A stretch of DNA of 33,092 bases. Origin: Hyphomicrobiales bacterium (GTDB lineage: Bacteria > Pseudomonadota > Alphaproteobacteria > Rhizobiales > Rhizobiaceae). How positions within the stretch are numbered: the first letter of the stretch is position 1; every line of letters begins with the position of its first letter. The position numbers and the translations under genes are program-made. Below, piece by piece: positions 1 to 8,594 of this stretch. The notes beneath the pieces are model-generated. The model saw only the letters and a list, made by a program, of their open reading frames with translations. It was not told where the DNA came from and ran no database searches. The stretch lies in NCBI GenBank assembly GCA_900470965.1, contig UCCS01000019.1, positions 1 through 33,092 on the forward strand, given 5' to 3'.

Positions 1-106
1 GATCGGCGTCCGCACCATCAGGCATCCAGATGCGCGCGGCAAGGCGCGTCCCGTCCCCCAAAGTAATCCATTGATTTTCGATGGTGGTGAAGCTGTGCTC
101 GGTCAT
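1..106 (-). CDS. CocE/NonD-type (peptidase S15) hydrolase, N-terminal end only
   Basis: Reading the minus strand from the ATG at 106 gives 35 residues that begin MTEHSFTTIENQWITLGDGT and continue with a stretch ending in RIWMPDGADAD. The pattern 'W..L.DGT.LAARIWMPDGA' is typical of the first beta strands of X-Pro dipeptidyl-peptidase/CocE (PF02129) alpha/beta hydrolases, which cleave amide or ester bonds. The rest of the gene, including the catalytic triad, lies outside the window. The start is 21 bases after the stop of the binding protein gene on the same strand, so the two are probably co-transcribed. The ribosome binding site is weak. Family assignment rests on the N-terminus only. Confidence 0.6.
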   Translation of the reverse strand, partial: MTEHSFTTIENQWITLGDGTRLAARIWMPDGADAD

Positions 107-127
107 GGTGACATATCCCGAAGAGGT

Positions 128-1708
128 TTAGGCGTTAAACCATACACGGCTGCCGATATAGCCGTTGGACATATCGTTGCCGATATCGTCGACATAGCCC
201 CTCAGTGTTTTCGAAGAGGCCATGATGTAGTCGTTGAAGACGGGCAGGATCAAGCCGCCATCATCTCGCACCATCAGAGCCAGCTGTCGATAAAGCACCT
301 TGCGCTTGGTTTCGTCGAGTTCGGCCCTTGCCTGGAGCACCAGCTTGTCGAAGTCCGGACGCTTGAAACGCGTGTCGTTCCATTCCGCGGTTGAAAGGTA
401 GGAAGTGGAATAGCGTGAATCCTGGGTCGGCCGACCGCCCCAGAAAGACGCGCAGAAAGGCTGCTTGTTCCAGACGTTGGTCCAGTAGCCGTCTTCCGGT
501 TCGCGCTTGACGTCGAGCGCAATCCCCGCCTTGCGCGCACTTTGTTGAAACAGGATCGCCGCATCCACAGCGCCTGGAAAGGCAGCATCCGAGGTCAGCA
601 ACTGAACCGGACGGTCAAGGCCCGATTTCTTGAAGTGAAAGGCGGCCTTGTCCGGATCATATGGCCGCTGCTCGATATCGGTCGGCGCAAGCGCATAGTT
701 GGAATTGACCGGATAGTCGTTGCCGATCGTTCCGTAGCCGCCCAAAACCTTGTCCAGGATCGCCTGGCGATCGATGGCATATTTCAACGCAAGGCGAAGG
801 TCGTTATTGTCGAAGGGTGCTGTGTCGCAATGCATCAGGAAACAGTAGAAGCCCTTGCCAGCATTGCGGACGATCTCGACGGTCGGTGCCCGCTGCAGCA
901 TCGGTACGGTTTTCGGGTCGACATTATTGACGAAATGGACCTGGCCGGACGCAAGCGCTGCAATGCGGGCGGTGTTGTCGTTGATGACGAGGATTTCGAC
1001 GCTGTCGACAAAGCCGCGATTGGCGCGCCAATCCTTCGGGTTCTTCTCGAAGGTTGCCCGCACGCCGGGCTCAAAGCTCTTCAGAATGTAAGGGCCGGTA
1101 CCGATGGCCGCCGCCGGCTTGTCGACGCCGCCCTTCGGCTGGATGATCAGGTGGTAATCGGTGAGAAGGAGCGGCAGATCTGCGTTGCCTTCGCTCAGCG
1201 TCAGGACAAGATCACCCGCCTTTTCATCAATGCCTGTGATCGAGGTCATGAGCCCAAGAGCGCCCGACTGCGAGTTCTTGTCCGCGTGCCGCTTCAGCGT
1301 CGCGACGATATCGGCGACGGTCATCTTGCTGCCGTCGTGAAATTGCACATCGTTCCTGATCTTGAAGGTCCAGACGGATGCATCTGCTGACGGCGTCCAG
1401 GACGTTGCCAGCGACGGCAGGGGTGCGCCGGTCTTGGGATCTGATTCGAGGAGCGTGTCGCCCCAGAGGCGGCCAATGACGAACAAGACGGAAGCGCTAT
1501 AGGTCGCCGGGTCAAGCGTATCGCTGGTCGCACCGCCTTTGAGGCCGAGCTTCAGGTGGCCGCCACGCTTCGCTTCCTGCGCGCCGGCATCGAGCGGCAT
1601 CAGGAGGCCGGAGGTGAGGGCTGGCAATACGCCAAGTGCTGCGGCTCCCCCCAGGAAAAGCCGGCGGCCGATCTTCAACTGCGAAAATTGATCCTTTTGA
1701 TGCGTCAT
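128..1708 (-). CDS. ABC transporter substrate-binding protein, family 5 (peptide/opine type), Tat signal
   Basis: A 526-residue periplasmic solute receptor of the SBP_bac_5 (PF00496) family, which captures peptides, opines or similar ligands for an ABC importer. The N-terminus carries GRRLFLGGAAALG followed by a hydrophobic run and a likely cleavage site after DAGAQ, so export is probably by the Tat pathway. The mature part starts with the usual 'KRGGHLKLGL' and contains 'ATSWTPSADASVWTFKIR..VQFHDGS', a hallmark of the family. The frame is open to 1786, but the ATG at 1708 has a good GAGGGAA ribosome binding site six bases upstream, so it is preferred. It is followed by a hydrolase gene on the same strand and is divergent from the XRE regulator. 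No permease accompanies it on this strand; it may share those at 4723-8552. Ligand unknown. Confidence 0.88.
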   Translation of the reverse strand: MTHQKDQFSQLKIGRRLFLGGAAALGVLPALTSGLLMPLDAGAQEAKRGGHLKLGLKGGATSDTLDPATYSASVLFVIGRLWGDTLLESDPKTGAPLPSLATSWTPSADASVWTFKIRNDVQFHDGSKMTVADIVATLKRHADKNSQSGALGLMTSITGIDEKAGDLVLTLSEGNADLPLLLTDYHLIIQPKGGVDKPAAAIGTGPYILKSFEPGVRATFEKNPKDWRANRGFVDSVEILVINDNTARIAALASGQVHFVNNVDPKTVPMLQRAPTVEIVRNAGKGFYCFLMHCDTAPFDNNDLRLALKYAIDRQAILDKVLGGYGTIGNDYPVNSNYALAPTDIEQRPYDPDKAAFHFKKSGLDRPVQLLTSDAAFPGAVDAAILFQQSARKAGIALDVKREPEDGYWTNVWNKQPFCASFWGGRPTQDSRYSTSYLSTAEWNDTRFKRPDFDKLVLQARAELDETKRKVLYRQLALMVRDDGGLILPVFNDYIMASSKTLRGYVDDIGNDMSNGYIGSRVWFNA

Positions 1709-1760
1709 TACAGTTCCCTCGTTCAGTTTTGTTAAGAGGGACGTTAAGCGCCAGACAGAC

Positions 1761-1805
1761 TCGCGCAATTTCGCGACTTGACGCACTTTTAAGCGAGTTT
1801 ACGCT
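1761..1805 (+). promoter_or_regulatory. divergent promoter/operator region of the XRE regulator
   Basis: A near-perfect palindrome TCGCGCAATTTCGCGA lies at 1761-1776 (14 of 16 bases symmetric). It is followed by TTGACG (1778-1783) and TACGCT (1800-1805) at 16-base spacing, a plausible sigma-70 promoter for the XRE gene. A second short inverted repeat AGCG-N6-CGCT covers 1792-1805 and would overlap the -10 box. That placement fits autoregulation of the regulator and control of the divergent binding protein gene. Inferred from sequence only. Confidence 0.4.
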
Positions 1806-1829
1806 AGCTTGGTCAAGACGGAGCTACCG

Positions 1830-2615
1830 ATGCCTCACCTGGTCGAGAACCTGAAGATTGCATGCGCAACGCAGCGTTCAATTTCGCATCTGTGCCGTGC
1901 AATCGATATCAACCGGCAACAATTCAATCGATACATCAACGGCCAGACGAGACCGTCCGCCCATAACCTGGCTCGCATTGCTAACCATTTCGATGTCGAA
2001 GCAGCGGATTTTTTCCTCCCCCCCACACTGTTTCGCAAACGTCTCAGCAAATCTGTGGTAGGCGCCTACGAAGGTTCAGAGCTGTTCAACGCGTTTCCAG
2101 GCAACCTGCGCGCGCTCAGGCGTCACATCGGCTACTTCCAGACCTATCACCGCTCGCCATCTTGGCCGGAAATGGTCGTATGCTCATGCAGTAGGCTGAC
2201 AGAGCAAGGCGGGTTGATGCACGTCAAGTCAATGGAACGTCTGCGGGATCCCGGAAATGGAATCCAGCAGCTTTCAAAATACGTTGGGCTTGCGGCCTTC
2301 TATCGTAACCGGATCTTCATCACGGAGCGTGTCACCGGGCCGAACTCCATCTTGTCGCAGACAATCCTCCTGCCATTCGATGAATACCAGCGCGTCTATT
2401 TGCGTGGAACGACAATGGGGATTTCCTGGCGAAGGGAAAACCTCCCCTATGCCTCACGTGTTATCTGGCGCCACGTCGGCACCGAGCCTGACCTCCGCGA
2501 ACTTCTTGGGCGCTGCGGGCCCCTGCCGCTGTCGTCACGCCAGCTGCCACCCACGGTGCGCTCGTTTCTCGCGGATCCAGCCGCCGAAGTGTATGCGATG
2601 CCGGCAGAGTATTAG
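1830..2615 (+). CDS. XRE-family (Cro/CI-type HTH) transcriptional regulator
   Basis: A 261-residue protein with an N-terminal helix-turn-helix of about residues 5-58, including 'SISHLCRAIDINRQQFNRYINGQTRPS' split over two helices, and a C-terminal domain of about 190 residues that I do not recognise. The frame extends back to a TTG at 1809, but the ATG at 1830 has ACGGAG at suitable spacing. The C-terminal part holds several aromatic and Cys residues and probably senses a ligand. The gene sits between two family 5 binding protein genes and is divergent from the first, so it most likely controls the uptake island. The effector is unknown. Confidence 0.75.
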   Translation: MPHLVENLKIACATQRSISHLCRAIDINRQQFNRYINGQTRPSAHNLARIANHFDVEAADFFLPPTLFRKRLSKSVVGAYEGSELFNAFPGNLRALRRHIGYFQTYHRSPSWPEMVVCSCSRLTEQGGLMHVKSMERLRDPGNGIQQLSKYVGLAAFYRNRIFITERVTGPNSILSQTILLPFDEYQRVYLRGTTMGISWRRENLPYASRVIWRHVGTEPDLRELLGRCGPLPLSSRQLPPTVRSFLADPAAEVYAMPAEY

Positions 2616-3016
2616 GTTCCTACCCGGCTAGGCCTCCGGCATTGCATTCCTAGCATTGCAGGTAGCAGTTCCAAGCAAAGCCCTGTTAGGCGAACGCATA
2701 ATTTCGACTGTTGTTGCGAAGTCGGGTATGCCTCCGGCGACACTGAGGGATTTGAATGGCGAATGATTGAAGGCTGCTGCCTCGGCCTGTCGCCGCTCAC
2801 ATTGAAGCAAGGGTCTGCCTCCACGCCATTCCCGGCGATGCCTCAACTGAGGGGTGGTCGCTTCTAATGGAACGCAGTTTCCGCGCCAATGAGCGGCATT
2901 ATTCTCCTCACGAATAACAAACGCAAAAAACATTCATTTGTTAAATTCTAAGCGCCGTCGATAATCGAGGAAAAATTGGGCAAAGACGTATGCCTTGAAC
3001 AAAGGGAACTGGATAT
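2616..3016. other. intergenic region, no gene seen; possible promoter of second binding protein gene
   Basis: No convincing reading frame. An inverted repeat AACAAA-N15-TTTGTT covers about 2916-2942, extended imperfectly by GAAT and ATTC on the outside. The TTTGTTAA half also occurs at about 1727-1735 upstream of the other binding protein gene, so it may be a shared regulatory element. AAGGGA at 3001-3006 is the ribosome binding site for the gene at 3017. Confidence 0.35.
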
Positions 3017-4573
3017 ATGAAAACGAGCATAATACTTTTGGCCGGCATCGCGGGCGCTGTCGCGAGCCCTGTCCTTGCTAAGGACTTGACGATTGGTCTC
3101 AGCGGGATGGTGACGTCTATCGATCCACACTTTTACAATGCGTCGCCGAATAACTCGATTTCCATGCAAATTTTTGATCGGCTGACGGAGCGCACCGCAG
3201 GCGGCGAACTGGTCGAAGGTCTCTCGACAAAGTGGGAGACCGTTTCCGACACCAAATGGCGCTTCACGCTACGCGAAGGCGTGAAGTGGCACGACGGCAA
3301 GCCCTTTACCTCGGACGATGTTGTTTTCACGCTCGGTCGCGCTGGAAGCGTGCCAAACAGCCCAGGAGGCTTCGGCGGATTCATGCGTAACATCGCGAGC
3401 GTTGAAGCGGACGGCGACAATGCGGTCATTGTCAACACGAAGGCACCCGCACCGACGCTTCCGGGCGATCTCGCAAATATCGCCATCGTTTCGCGCCATG
3501 CAGGCGAGGGCGCCGACACGGCCGATTACAACTCCGGCAAGGCAGCAATCGGGACAGGCGCGTTTCGTTTCACGACATTCAAGCAAGGCATCGAGGTCGG
3601 CCTTGAGCGCAATCCCGATTGGTGGGGCAAGAAAGTTGCATGGGATCACGCGACGTACCGCATGATTTCCAGTGCGAGCGCCCGCACGACCGCCGCTCTG
3701 GCAGGTGATGTCGATGTTATTGACGCGCCGGCTGCGACCGATATCGCGCGCTTTGAAACCACCGCCAACCTTTCCTTTGTCAGCACTCCGGGCCTGCGGG
3801 TCATTTATCTTGCACCATCGACATCCGGTGATGCATGGAAGGCCAATGTGAAGGGGCCGAAGGGGGAGGCGCTGGAGAAAAATCCTCTGGCGGATCCGCG
3901 CGTGCGCAATGCACTGTCTGAAGCGATCAATCGCGAAGGCATTGTCGGCAAGATCATGGAAGGCACTGCGACGGCGTCCGGCCAGTGGCTCCCCAAGGGC
4001 GCATTCTCGTACACGCCTGATATTCAGCCGCCGAAGCCCGATCCTGTGGCGGCCAAGAAGCTCCTGGCCGATGCCGGGTATCCAGAGGGTTTCCAACTGA
4101 CGGTCCATGTGCCGAATGATCGATATCCCAATGCACCTGCGGTGGTCCAGGCTGTTGCGCAGATGTGGACGAGAATTGGCGTGAAGACGAATGTGGAAGC
4201 CCTTCCCTGGACGACCTTCTCATCGCGGAAGTCAGAATTCTCCATGAAGCTTCTGGGTCTTGGAAATGCGACCTATGACGCCAGTTCCATGCTGGTGAAC
4301 GTTCTGGGTACCGTCGATCCGAAGCGGGGGCTGGGTGCGGCCAATGATAGCGGGTACTCCAACCCGGGTCTCGATGACCTCGTCTCCAGGGCAATGACGA
4401 TCTACGACGACAAGGCGCGTGAAACGGCCCTTATCGACGCCGTAAAGGTTGCGGTCACTGATGGAGCCATCATCCCGCTCTATCAGCAGAGCAATGCCTG
4501 GGTGATGCGCAAGGGTTTGTCCTATGCCCCGCGCATCGACGAGCGCACGCTTGCCAAGGATATTTCCGAATAA
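3017..4573 (+). CDS. ABC transporter substrate-binding protein, family 5 (peptide/nickel type)
   Basis: A 518-residue SBP_bac_5 protein with a Sec signal peptide (MKTSIILLAGIAGAVASPVLA, cleavage near residue 21-22). Family landmarks include 'LTIGLSGMVTSIDPHFYN' at the mature N-terminus, 'WRFTLREGVKWHDGKPFTSDDVVFTL' in the middle of lobe one, and 'AAKKLLADAGYPEGF' in lobe two. It heads the operon of permeases and ATPases that follows on the same strand, so it is probably the main receptor of that importer. It differs clearly from the Tat-type protein at 128-1708, so the island has two receptors with probably different ligands. Confidence 0.9.
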   Translation: MKTSIILLAGIAGAVASPVLAKDLTIGLSGMVTSIDPHFYNASPNNSISMQIFDRLTERTAGGELVEGLSTKWETVSDTKWRFTLREGVKWHDGKPFTSDDVVFTLGRAGSVPNSPGGFGGFMRNIASVEADGDNAVIVNTKAPAPTLPGDLANIAIVSRHAGEGADTADYNSGKAAIGTGAFRFTTFKQGIEVGLERNPDWWGKKVAWDHATYRMISSASARTTAALAGDVDVIDAPAATDIARFETTANLSFVSTPGLRVIYLAPSTSGDAWKANVKGPKGEALEKNPLADPRVRNALSEAINREGIVGKIMEGTATASGQWLPKGAFSYTPDIQPPKPDPVAAKKLLADAGYPEGFQLTVHVPNDRYPNAPAVVQAVAQMWTRIGVKTNVEALPWTTFSSRKSEFSMKLLGLGNATYDASSMLVNVLGTVDPKRGLGAANDSGYSNPGLDDLVSRAMTIYDDKARETALIDAVKVAVTDGAIIPLYQQSNAWVMRKGLSYAPRIDERTLAKDISE

Positions 4574-4592
4574 AGCGCGGAGATGAGCGGCC

Positions 4593-4617
4593 GGTGCCAA
4601 GGCACCAGCCTTCTTTT
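4593..4617 (+). terminator. intra-operon hairpin (possible attenuator)
   Basis: GGTGC-CAAG-GCACC forms a stem-loop at 4593-4606 and is followed by a pyrimidine-rich TTCTTTT at 4611-4617. It lies in the 149-base gap between the binding protein and first permease genes. Such hairpins often lower expression of membrane components relative to the receptor. The U-tract is imperfect, so termination would be partial. Confidence 0.4.
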
Positions 4618-4722
4618 CCGCCGATCGATGGCGAAGTCGTCTGAGCAAATGCCGGCTATAGTGCGCCTGCCAGACCATCCCCGAAGGCGTGGTCGGTATC
4701 TTACCAATAACAAGAGGGTATC

Positions 4723-5694
4723 ATGACCCTGTGGATTATCCAGCGCCTGTTACAAGCGATCCTGGTCGCTCTGGCAATGGCCCTGATTGTATTCGTCGGT
4801 CTTCACCTGATCGGAAGCCCGATAGAAACCTTGCTTCCGCCAGAGGCGACCCACGACGATCGCCTGAGATTGATTGCGGATCTCGGTCTCGACCGGCCTC
4901 TTTACGAGCAGTTTTTCCTGTTTCTGAAAGGCCTCTTCCAAGCCAACCTCGGGGTCAGCTATGTCTATAAGGAGCCAGCGGTCGAGTTGATCCTGTCTCG
5001 CTTGCCGGCAACGCTTGAGCTCGCCTTCGCCGCTGTCCTGCTGTCGCTGATCGTCGGCGTGCCGCTTGGACTTGCGGCGGGCTGGAAGCCTGACAGCCCC
5101 TTCGCGGGCGTTATCATGATCGGCTCGATCTTCGGCTTCAGCCTGCCGATTTTCTGGATCGCGATCCTGCTCATTATGATCTTCAGCGTCCAACTCGGCT
5201 GGCTTCCAAGCTCGGGGCGCGGGGCGACCGAAATCGTCTTCGGGATACCCTGGTCCTTCGTGACCCTGGATGGCCTGCGGCACATGTTGTTGCCAGCCGT
5301 CAGCCTCTCGCTTTTTAATATATCGATGGTGACGCGTCTAACCGAAGCGGGCGTGCGTGAGGCGATGTCGAGCGAATATGTGCGATTTGCCAGAGCAAAA
5401 GGCCTGTCGCCGAGGCGTATCCTCAGCGTCCATGTCCTTAAAAACGTGATGATCCCGGTCGTCACAGTAGTGGGTCTGGATATCGGTCAGACGATCGCGT
5501 TTTCGGTCGTGACCGAAACCATCTTTGCCTGGCCGGGCGTCGGCAAGATCATCATCGACAGCATTGCCGCGCTCGATCGCCCCGTCATCGTCGCCTACCT
5601 CATGCTCGTGGTTATCATGTTCGTCATCATCAACCTCGTCGTGGATGTTACCTACAGGCTGCTCGATCCACGCATCCGGCTTCAGGGAGAGTGA
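4723..5694 (+). CDS. peptide-type ABC transporter permease, DppB/OppB family
   Basis: A 323-residue inner membrane protein with about six membrane segments, the first at residues 7-27. It has the family features 'LGLDRPLYEQFFLFLKGLFQANLGVSY' in the long periplasmic loop and the cytoplasmic EAA loop 'EAMSSEYVRFARAKGLSPRRIL' that docks on the ATPases. A GAGGG ribosome binding site precedes the ATG. The stop at 5694 abuts the start of the next permease, as usual for DppB-DppC pairs. It forms one half of the channel of the importer encoded at 3017-8552. Confidence 0.92.
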   Translation: MTLWIIQRLLQAILVALAMALIVFVGLHLIGSPIETLLPPEATHDDRLRLIADLGLDRPLYEQFFLFLKGLFQANLGVSYVYKEPAVELILSRLPATLELAFAAVLLSLIVGVPLGLAAGWKPDSPFAGVIMIGSIFGFSLPIFWIAILLIMIFSVQLGWLPSSGRGATEIVFGIPWSFVTLDGLRHMLLPAVSLSLFNISMVTRLTEAGVREAMSSEYVRFARAKGLSPRRILSVHVLKNVMIPVVTVVGLDIGQTIAFSVVTETIFAWPGVGKIIIDSIAALDRPVIVAYLMLVVIMFVIINLVVDVTYRLLDPRIRLQGE

Positions 5695-5695
5695 T

Positions 5696-6595
5696 GTGCA
5701 AGCGGTTATGAACTCCTCGAAATTTCGCACAGGCCTGCAATTCATGAGGCAGTTCGCGCGCGCGCCTTTGGCAGCGCTGGGACTGATACTGATTGTCCTG
5801 ATCGTTCTCGTGGCCGTCTTTGCGCCATATCTGTCCCCACAGAATCCTTATGACCTGATGCAGTTGGACATCATGGATGGGCGTATGGCTCCCGGCACAG
5901 AATCGTCGGCAGGCTTCATGTTCCTGTTCGGGTCCGACGATCAGGGTCGGGACATGCTGTCGGCCATTCTCTATGGTTTGCGGATAAGCCTGATCGTGGG
6001 ACTTGGCTCCGCGGCGCTCGCCTTCATCATCGGGACCGCGTTCGGACTGACGGCTGCCTATGTCAGCGGACGGCTTGAAACCGCGATGATGCGGCTGGTG
6101 GACCTTCAGCTTTCCTTTCCGACGATACTGTCGGCGCTGTTGATCCTTGCACTTCTGGGCAAAAGCGTCGGCAATGTTGTCTTCGCAATCGTTCTGGTGG
6201 AATGGGCGACCTATGCCCGCACGGCACGTGGCGCTGCCTTGACGGAGCTTCGCCGGGAATATGTCGAGGCGGCGCGCTCCCTGAGGTTGCCGCACCGCAA
6301 CATCCTGTTTCGTCAATTGCTGCCCAACTGTCTGTCACCCCTCGTCGTGCTACTGACCATGCAGGTGGCACGGGCCATCACGCTTGAGGCAACACTCAGC
6401 TTTCTGGGTCTCGGCGTTCCGGTGACAGAACCCTCGCTCGGGCTTCTGATTTCCAGCGGCTACGAGTTCATGCTGTCAGGAACCTACTGGATTGCGCTTT
6501 TCCCGGGCATCGCACTTCTGATCACGATCTTTGCCATAAATCTCGTTGGAGATCGTCTGCGCCAGTTGCTGGATCCGAGGGCTGCACGAAGATGA
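5696..6595 (+). CDS. peptide-type ABC transporter permease, DppC/OppC family
   Basis: The second channel subunit, about 299 residues. It has an N-terminal membrane segment (APLAALGLILIVLIVLVAVF), the OppC-type loop 'GSDDQGRDMLSAILYGLRISLIVG', and the EAA motif 'RGAALTELRREYVEAARSLRLPHR'. The open frame extends upstream inside the previous gene, but the true start is either GTG at 5696, which has AGGGAG at good spacing, or ATG at 5708. I favour the GTG. It is translationally coupled to the upstream permease and overlaps the following ATPase start by four bases. Confidence 0.9.
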   Translation: MQAVMNSSKFRTGLQFMRQFARAPLAALGLILIVLIVLVAVFAPYLSPQNPYDLMQLDIMDGRMAPGTESSAGFMFLFGSDDQGRDMLSAILYGLRISLIVGLGSAALAFIIGTAFGLTAAYVSGRLETAMMRLVDLQLSFPTILSALLILALLGKSVGNVVFAIVLVEWATYARTARGAALTELRREYVEAARSLRLPHRNILFRQLLPNCLSPLVVLLTMQVARAITLEATLSFLGLGVPVTEPSLGLLISSGYEFMLSGTYWIALFPGIALLITIFAINLVGDRLRQLLDPRAARR

Positions 6596-7566
6596 GCGCC
6601 ATGCTTGAAATCAAAGGTTTGAAAACCGAGGTCGTGACCGAGCAGGCCAACGTCACCCTTATCGATGACATCAATCTGAGCCTTGCTTCGGGCGAAGTCA
6701 TGGGCCTCGTCGGGGAATCCGGATCCGGCAAATCGGTGACCGGGCTCTCCATCATGGGCCTGCTCGACAAGCCCGTACAGGTCACCAGCGGTCAAATCCT
6801 GTTCAAAGGGCGGGACTTGCGAAGCGCCTCGCAGAAAGAGCTGCGATCCATCCGGGGCAACCGGATTGCAATGATCTTCCAGGATCCGATGTCGACGCTC
6901 AATCCCGTGCTTCGCGTGGATACGCAGATGATGGAGGTCGTGCATGCCCACGAAACCGTCAGCAAACAGGTTGCGCGGGAACGCGCTAGAGACGCGCTGG
7001 GCATGGTTGGCATTCCAAGCCCCGAGGAGCGTCTCAGCGCTTATCCGCATCAGTTCTCCGGGGGCATGCGGCAGCGAGTGGCAATCGCCATTGCGCTTCT
7101 CATGTCGCCAGACCTGATCATTGCAGATGAACCGACGACCGCGCTCGACGTGACGATCCAGGCGCAGATCCTCTCGATTGTACAGAAGCTTGCCCGAGAG
7201 AAAGGTACCGCCCTGATATGGGTCACCCACGATCTTTCCGTCGTTGCCGGTTTGGCCGAGAAACTGTCTGTCATGTATGCGGGACGCATTGTCGAGCAAG
7301 GCTCGACGGCCGATCTGCTGAGACGGCCTTTGCATCCCTACACCAACGGCCTGATAGCAAGCTTGCCGGCCCATAACCAGCGCGGCGCACGGCTGAGGCA
7401 GATATCCGGAACCACCCCTTCTGTGACCAATATGCCCAAGGGTTGTGCGTTTCGCCCTCGGTGCTCGTCAGCCACTGAAATCTGTCTAACCGCTCCGGCG
7501 CTTGAGCCGGTGGAAGGGCGCCTTCTTCGCTGTTTTCACCCCGTCATGGGAGGAGCGTCATCGTGA
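6592..7566 (+). CDS. peptide-type ABC transporter ATP-binding protein, DppD/OppD family
   Basis: A 324-residue ATPase with Walker A GESGSGKS at residues 41-48, signature [15 protein letters not shown], Walker [13 protein letters not shown] and the H-loop in WVTHDLSVV. The C-terminal oligopeptide/dipeptide extension is present, including the Cys-rich '[15 protein letters not shown]' that binds an iron-sulfur cluster or zinc in related proteins. It overlaps the upstream permease by ATGA and the downstream ATPase by four bases, so the complex is encoded as a tight operon. It energises import through the permease pair. Confidence 0.93.
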   Translation: MSAMLEIKGLKTEVVTEQANVTLIDDINLSLASGEVMGLVGESGSGKSVTGLSIMGLLDKPVQVTSGQILFKGRDLRSASQKELRSIRGNRIAMIFQDPMSTLNPVLRVDTQMMEVVHAHETVSKQVARERARDALGMVGIPSPEERLSAYPHQFSGGMRQRVAIAIALLMSPDLIIADEPTTALDVTIQAQILSIVQKLAREKGTALIWVTHDLSVVAGLAEKLSVMYAGRIVEQGSTADLLRRPLHPYTNGLIASLPAHNQRGARLRQISGTTPSVTNMPKGCAFRPRCSSATEICLTAPALEPVEGRLLRCFHPVMGGASS

Positions 7567-8552
7567 GCAATCGATTGGACGTGCGCAACGTGAGCAAGCT
7601 CTTCAGCCGCAAATCGGGGGTCGTGGAGCGCGGAGCGGAGTTGATGGGCCTGAAAGCTCCAAATCCGGTCGTCCAGGCGCTGGATGACGTCAGTCTCACC
7701 GTCGCAGAACGCGAAGTCGTCGGCATCGTCGGTGAATCCGGCTGCGGAAAATCAACGCTCGGTCGCGTTATTGCGGGGCTGTTGCAGGCCTCCGAGGGCT
7801 CTGTCCTGTTTAGAGGCAAGCAGCTGACGGAGATGGATGGTAAAGAAGCAGAAGACGCGCGACTGAAGGTTCAGATGATCTTTCAGGACCCTTCGTCATC
7901 GCTCAATCCGCGGCAGCGCGTGCGCGAGATCATCGGGGCAGCGCCGCTACACCACAAAATGACGAGCCCACGTGAGCTCGATGATTATGTCAGCCAGCAG
8001 ATGGAGCGGTCAGGGCTTGATCCATCCATGGCCACCCGTTTCCCGCATCAGTTCAGCGGCGGTCAGCGCCAGCGCATCGGCATTGCGCGCGCACTTGCTG
8101 TACAGCCTGATATGCTGATCTGTGACGAATCCGTTGCCGCGCTCGATGTCTCGATACAGGCGCAGATCCTCAATTTGTTCCTCGACCTGAGAGAGCAGCT
8201 TGATCTCACCTATCTTTTCATCAGTCACGATCTCTCCGTTGTCGAGCACATCTCCGACCGCGTCGTGGTGATGTATCTCGGACGCGTTGTGGAAGAGGCG
8301 CCGGTCGGCGAACTGTTTTCGCACCCAAACCACCCCTATACGCGCGCGCTTCTTCAGGAGCGACCAAGCCTCGATCCCGTTCAACGGCGCTTTTCGGCCA
8401 TAGAAGGCGAGATCCCGAGCCCGCTTTCACCTCCGCCGGGGTGTCATTTCCATCCTCGCTGTCCGTTTGCGATGGAGCGTTGCCGTGTTGAAAGACCGGA
8501 ACTTCGGACCATCGGCTCAGGGCACAAGAGTGCCTGCCATCTCAACGATTGA
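7563..8552 (+). CDS. peptide-type ABC transporter ATP-binding protein, DppF/OppF family
   Basis: A 329-residue partner ATPase. Walker A is GESGCGKS at residues 57-64, the signature is FSGGQRQRIGIARAL, and the Walker B region reads MLICDESVAALD, with Ser in place of the usual Pro after DE. The C-terminal oligo_HPY region ends with the Cys pattern 'GCHFHPRCPFAMERC'. Translation starts at a GTG that overlaps the stop of the previous gene. It completes the heterodimeric ATPase of the importer. Confidence 0.93.
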   Translation: MSNRLDVRNVSKLFSRKSGVVERGAELMGLKAPNPVVQALDDVSLTVAEREVVGIVGESGCGKSTLGRVIAGLLQASEGSVLFRGKQLTEMDGKEAEDARLKVQMIFQDPSSSLNPRQRVREIIGAAPLHHKMTSPRELDDYVSQQMERSGLDPSMATRFPHQFSGGQRQRIGIARALAVQPDMLICDESVAALDVSIQAQILNLFLDLREQLDLTYLFISHDLSVVEHISDRVVVMYLGRVVEEAPVGELFSHPNHPYTRALLQERPSLDPVQRRFSAIEGEIPSPLSPPPGCHFHPRCPFAMERCRVERPELRTIGSGHKSACHLND

Positions 8553-8594
8553 ACCTCCCACAATCGACAAACCTGAACGTTAAAAGGATTCAAC

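Noticed and set aside
542..1390. 282-residue plus-strand frame
   Set aside because: It lies entirely opposite the well-supported binding protein gene and has no family pattern.
3269..4108. 279-residue minus-strand frame
   Set aside because: Antisense shadow of the second binding protein gene in high-GC DNA.
4689..4970. 93-residue plus-strand frame over the permease start
   Set aside because: Shadow of the DppB-type permease gene, which has the better ribosome binding site and clear membrane segments.
6484..7374. 296-residue minus-strand frame
   Set aside because: Antisense to the DppD-type ATPase gene; no recognisable domain.
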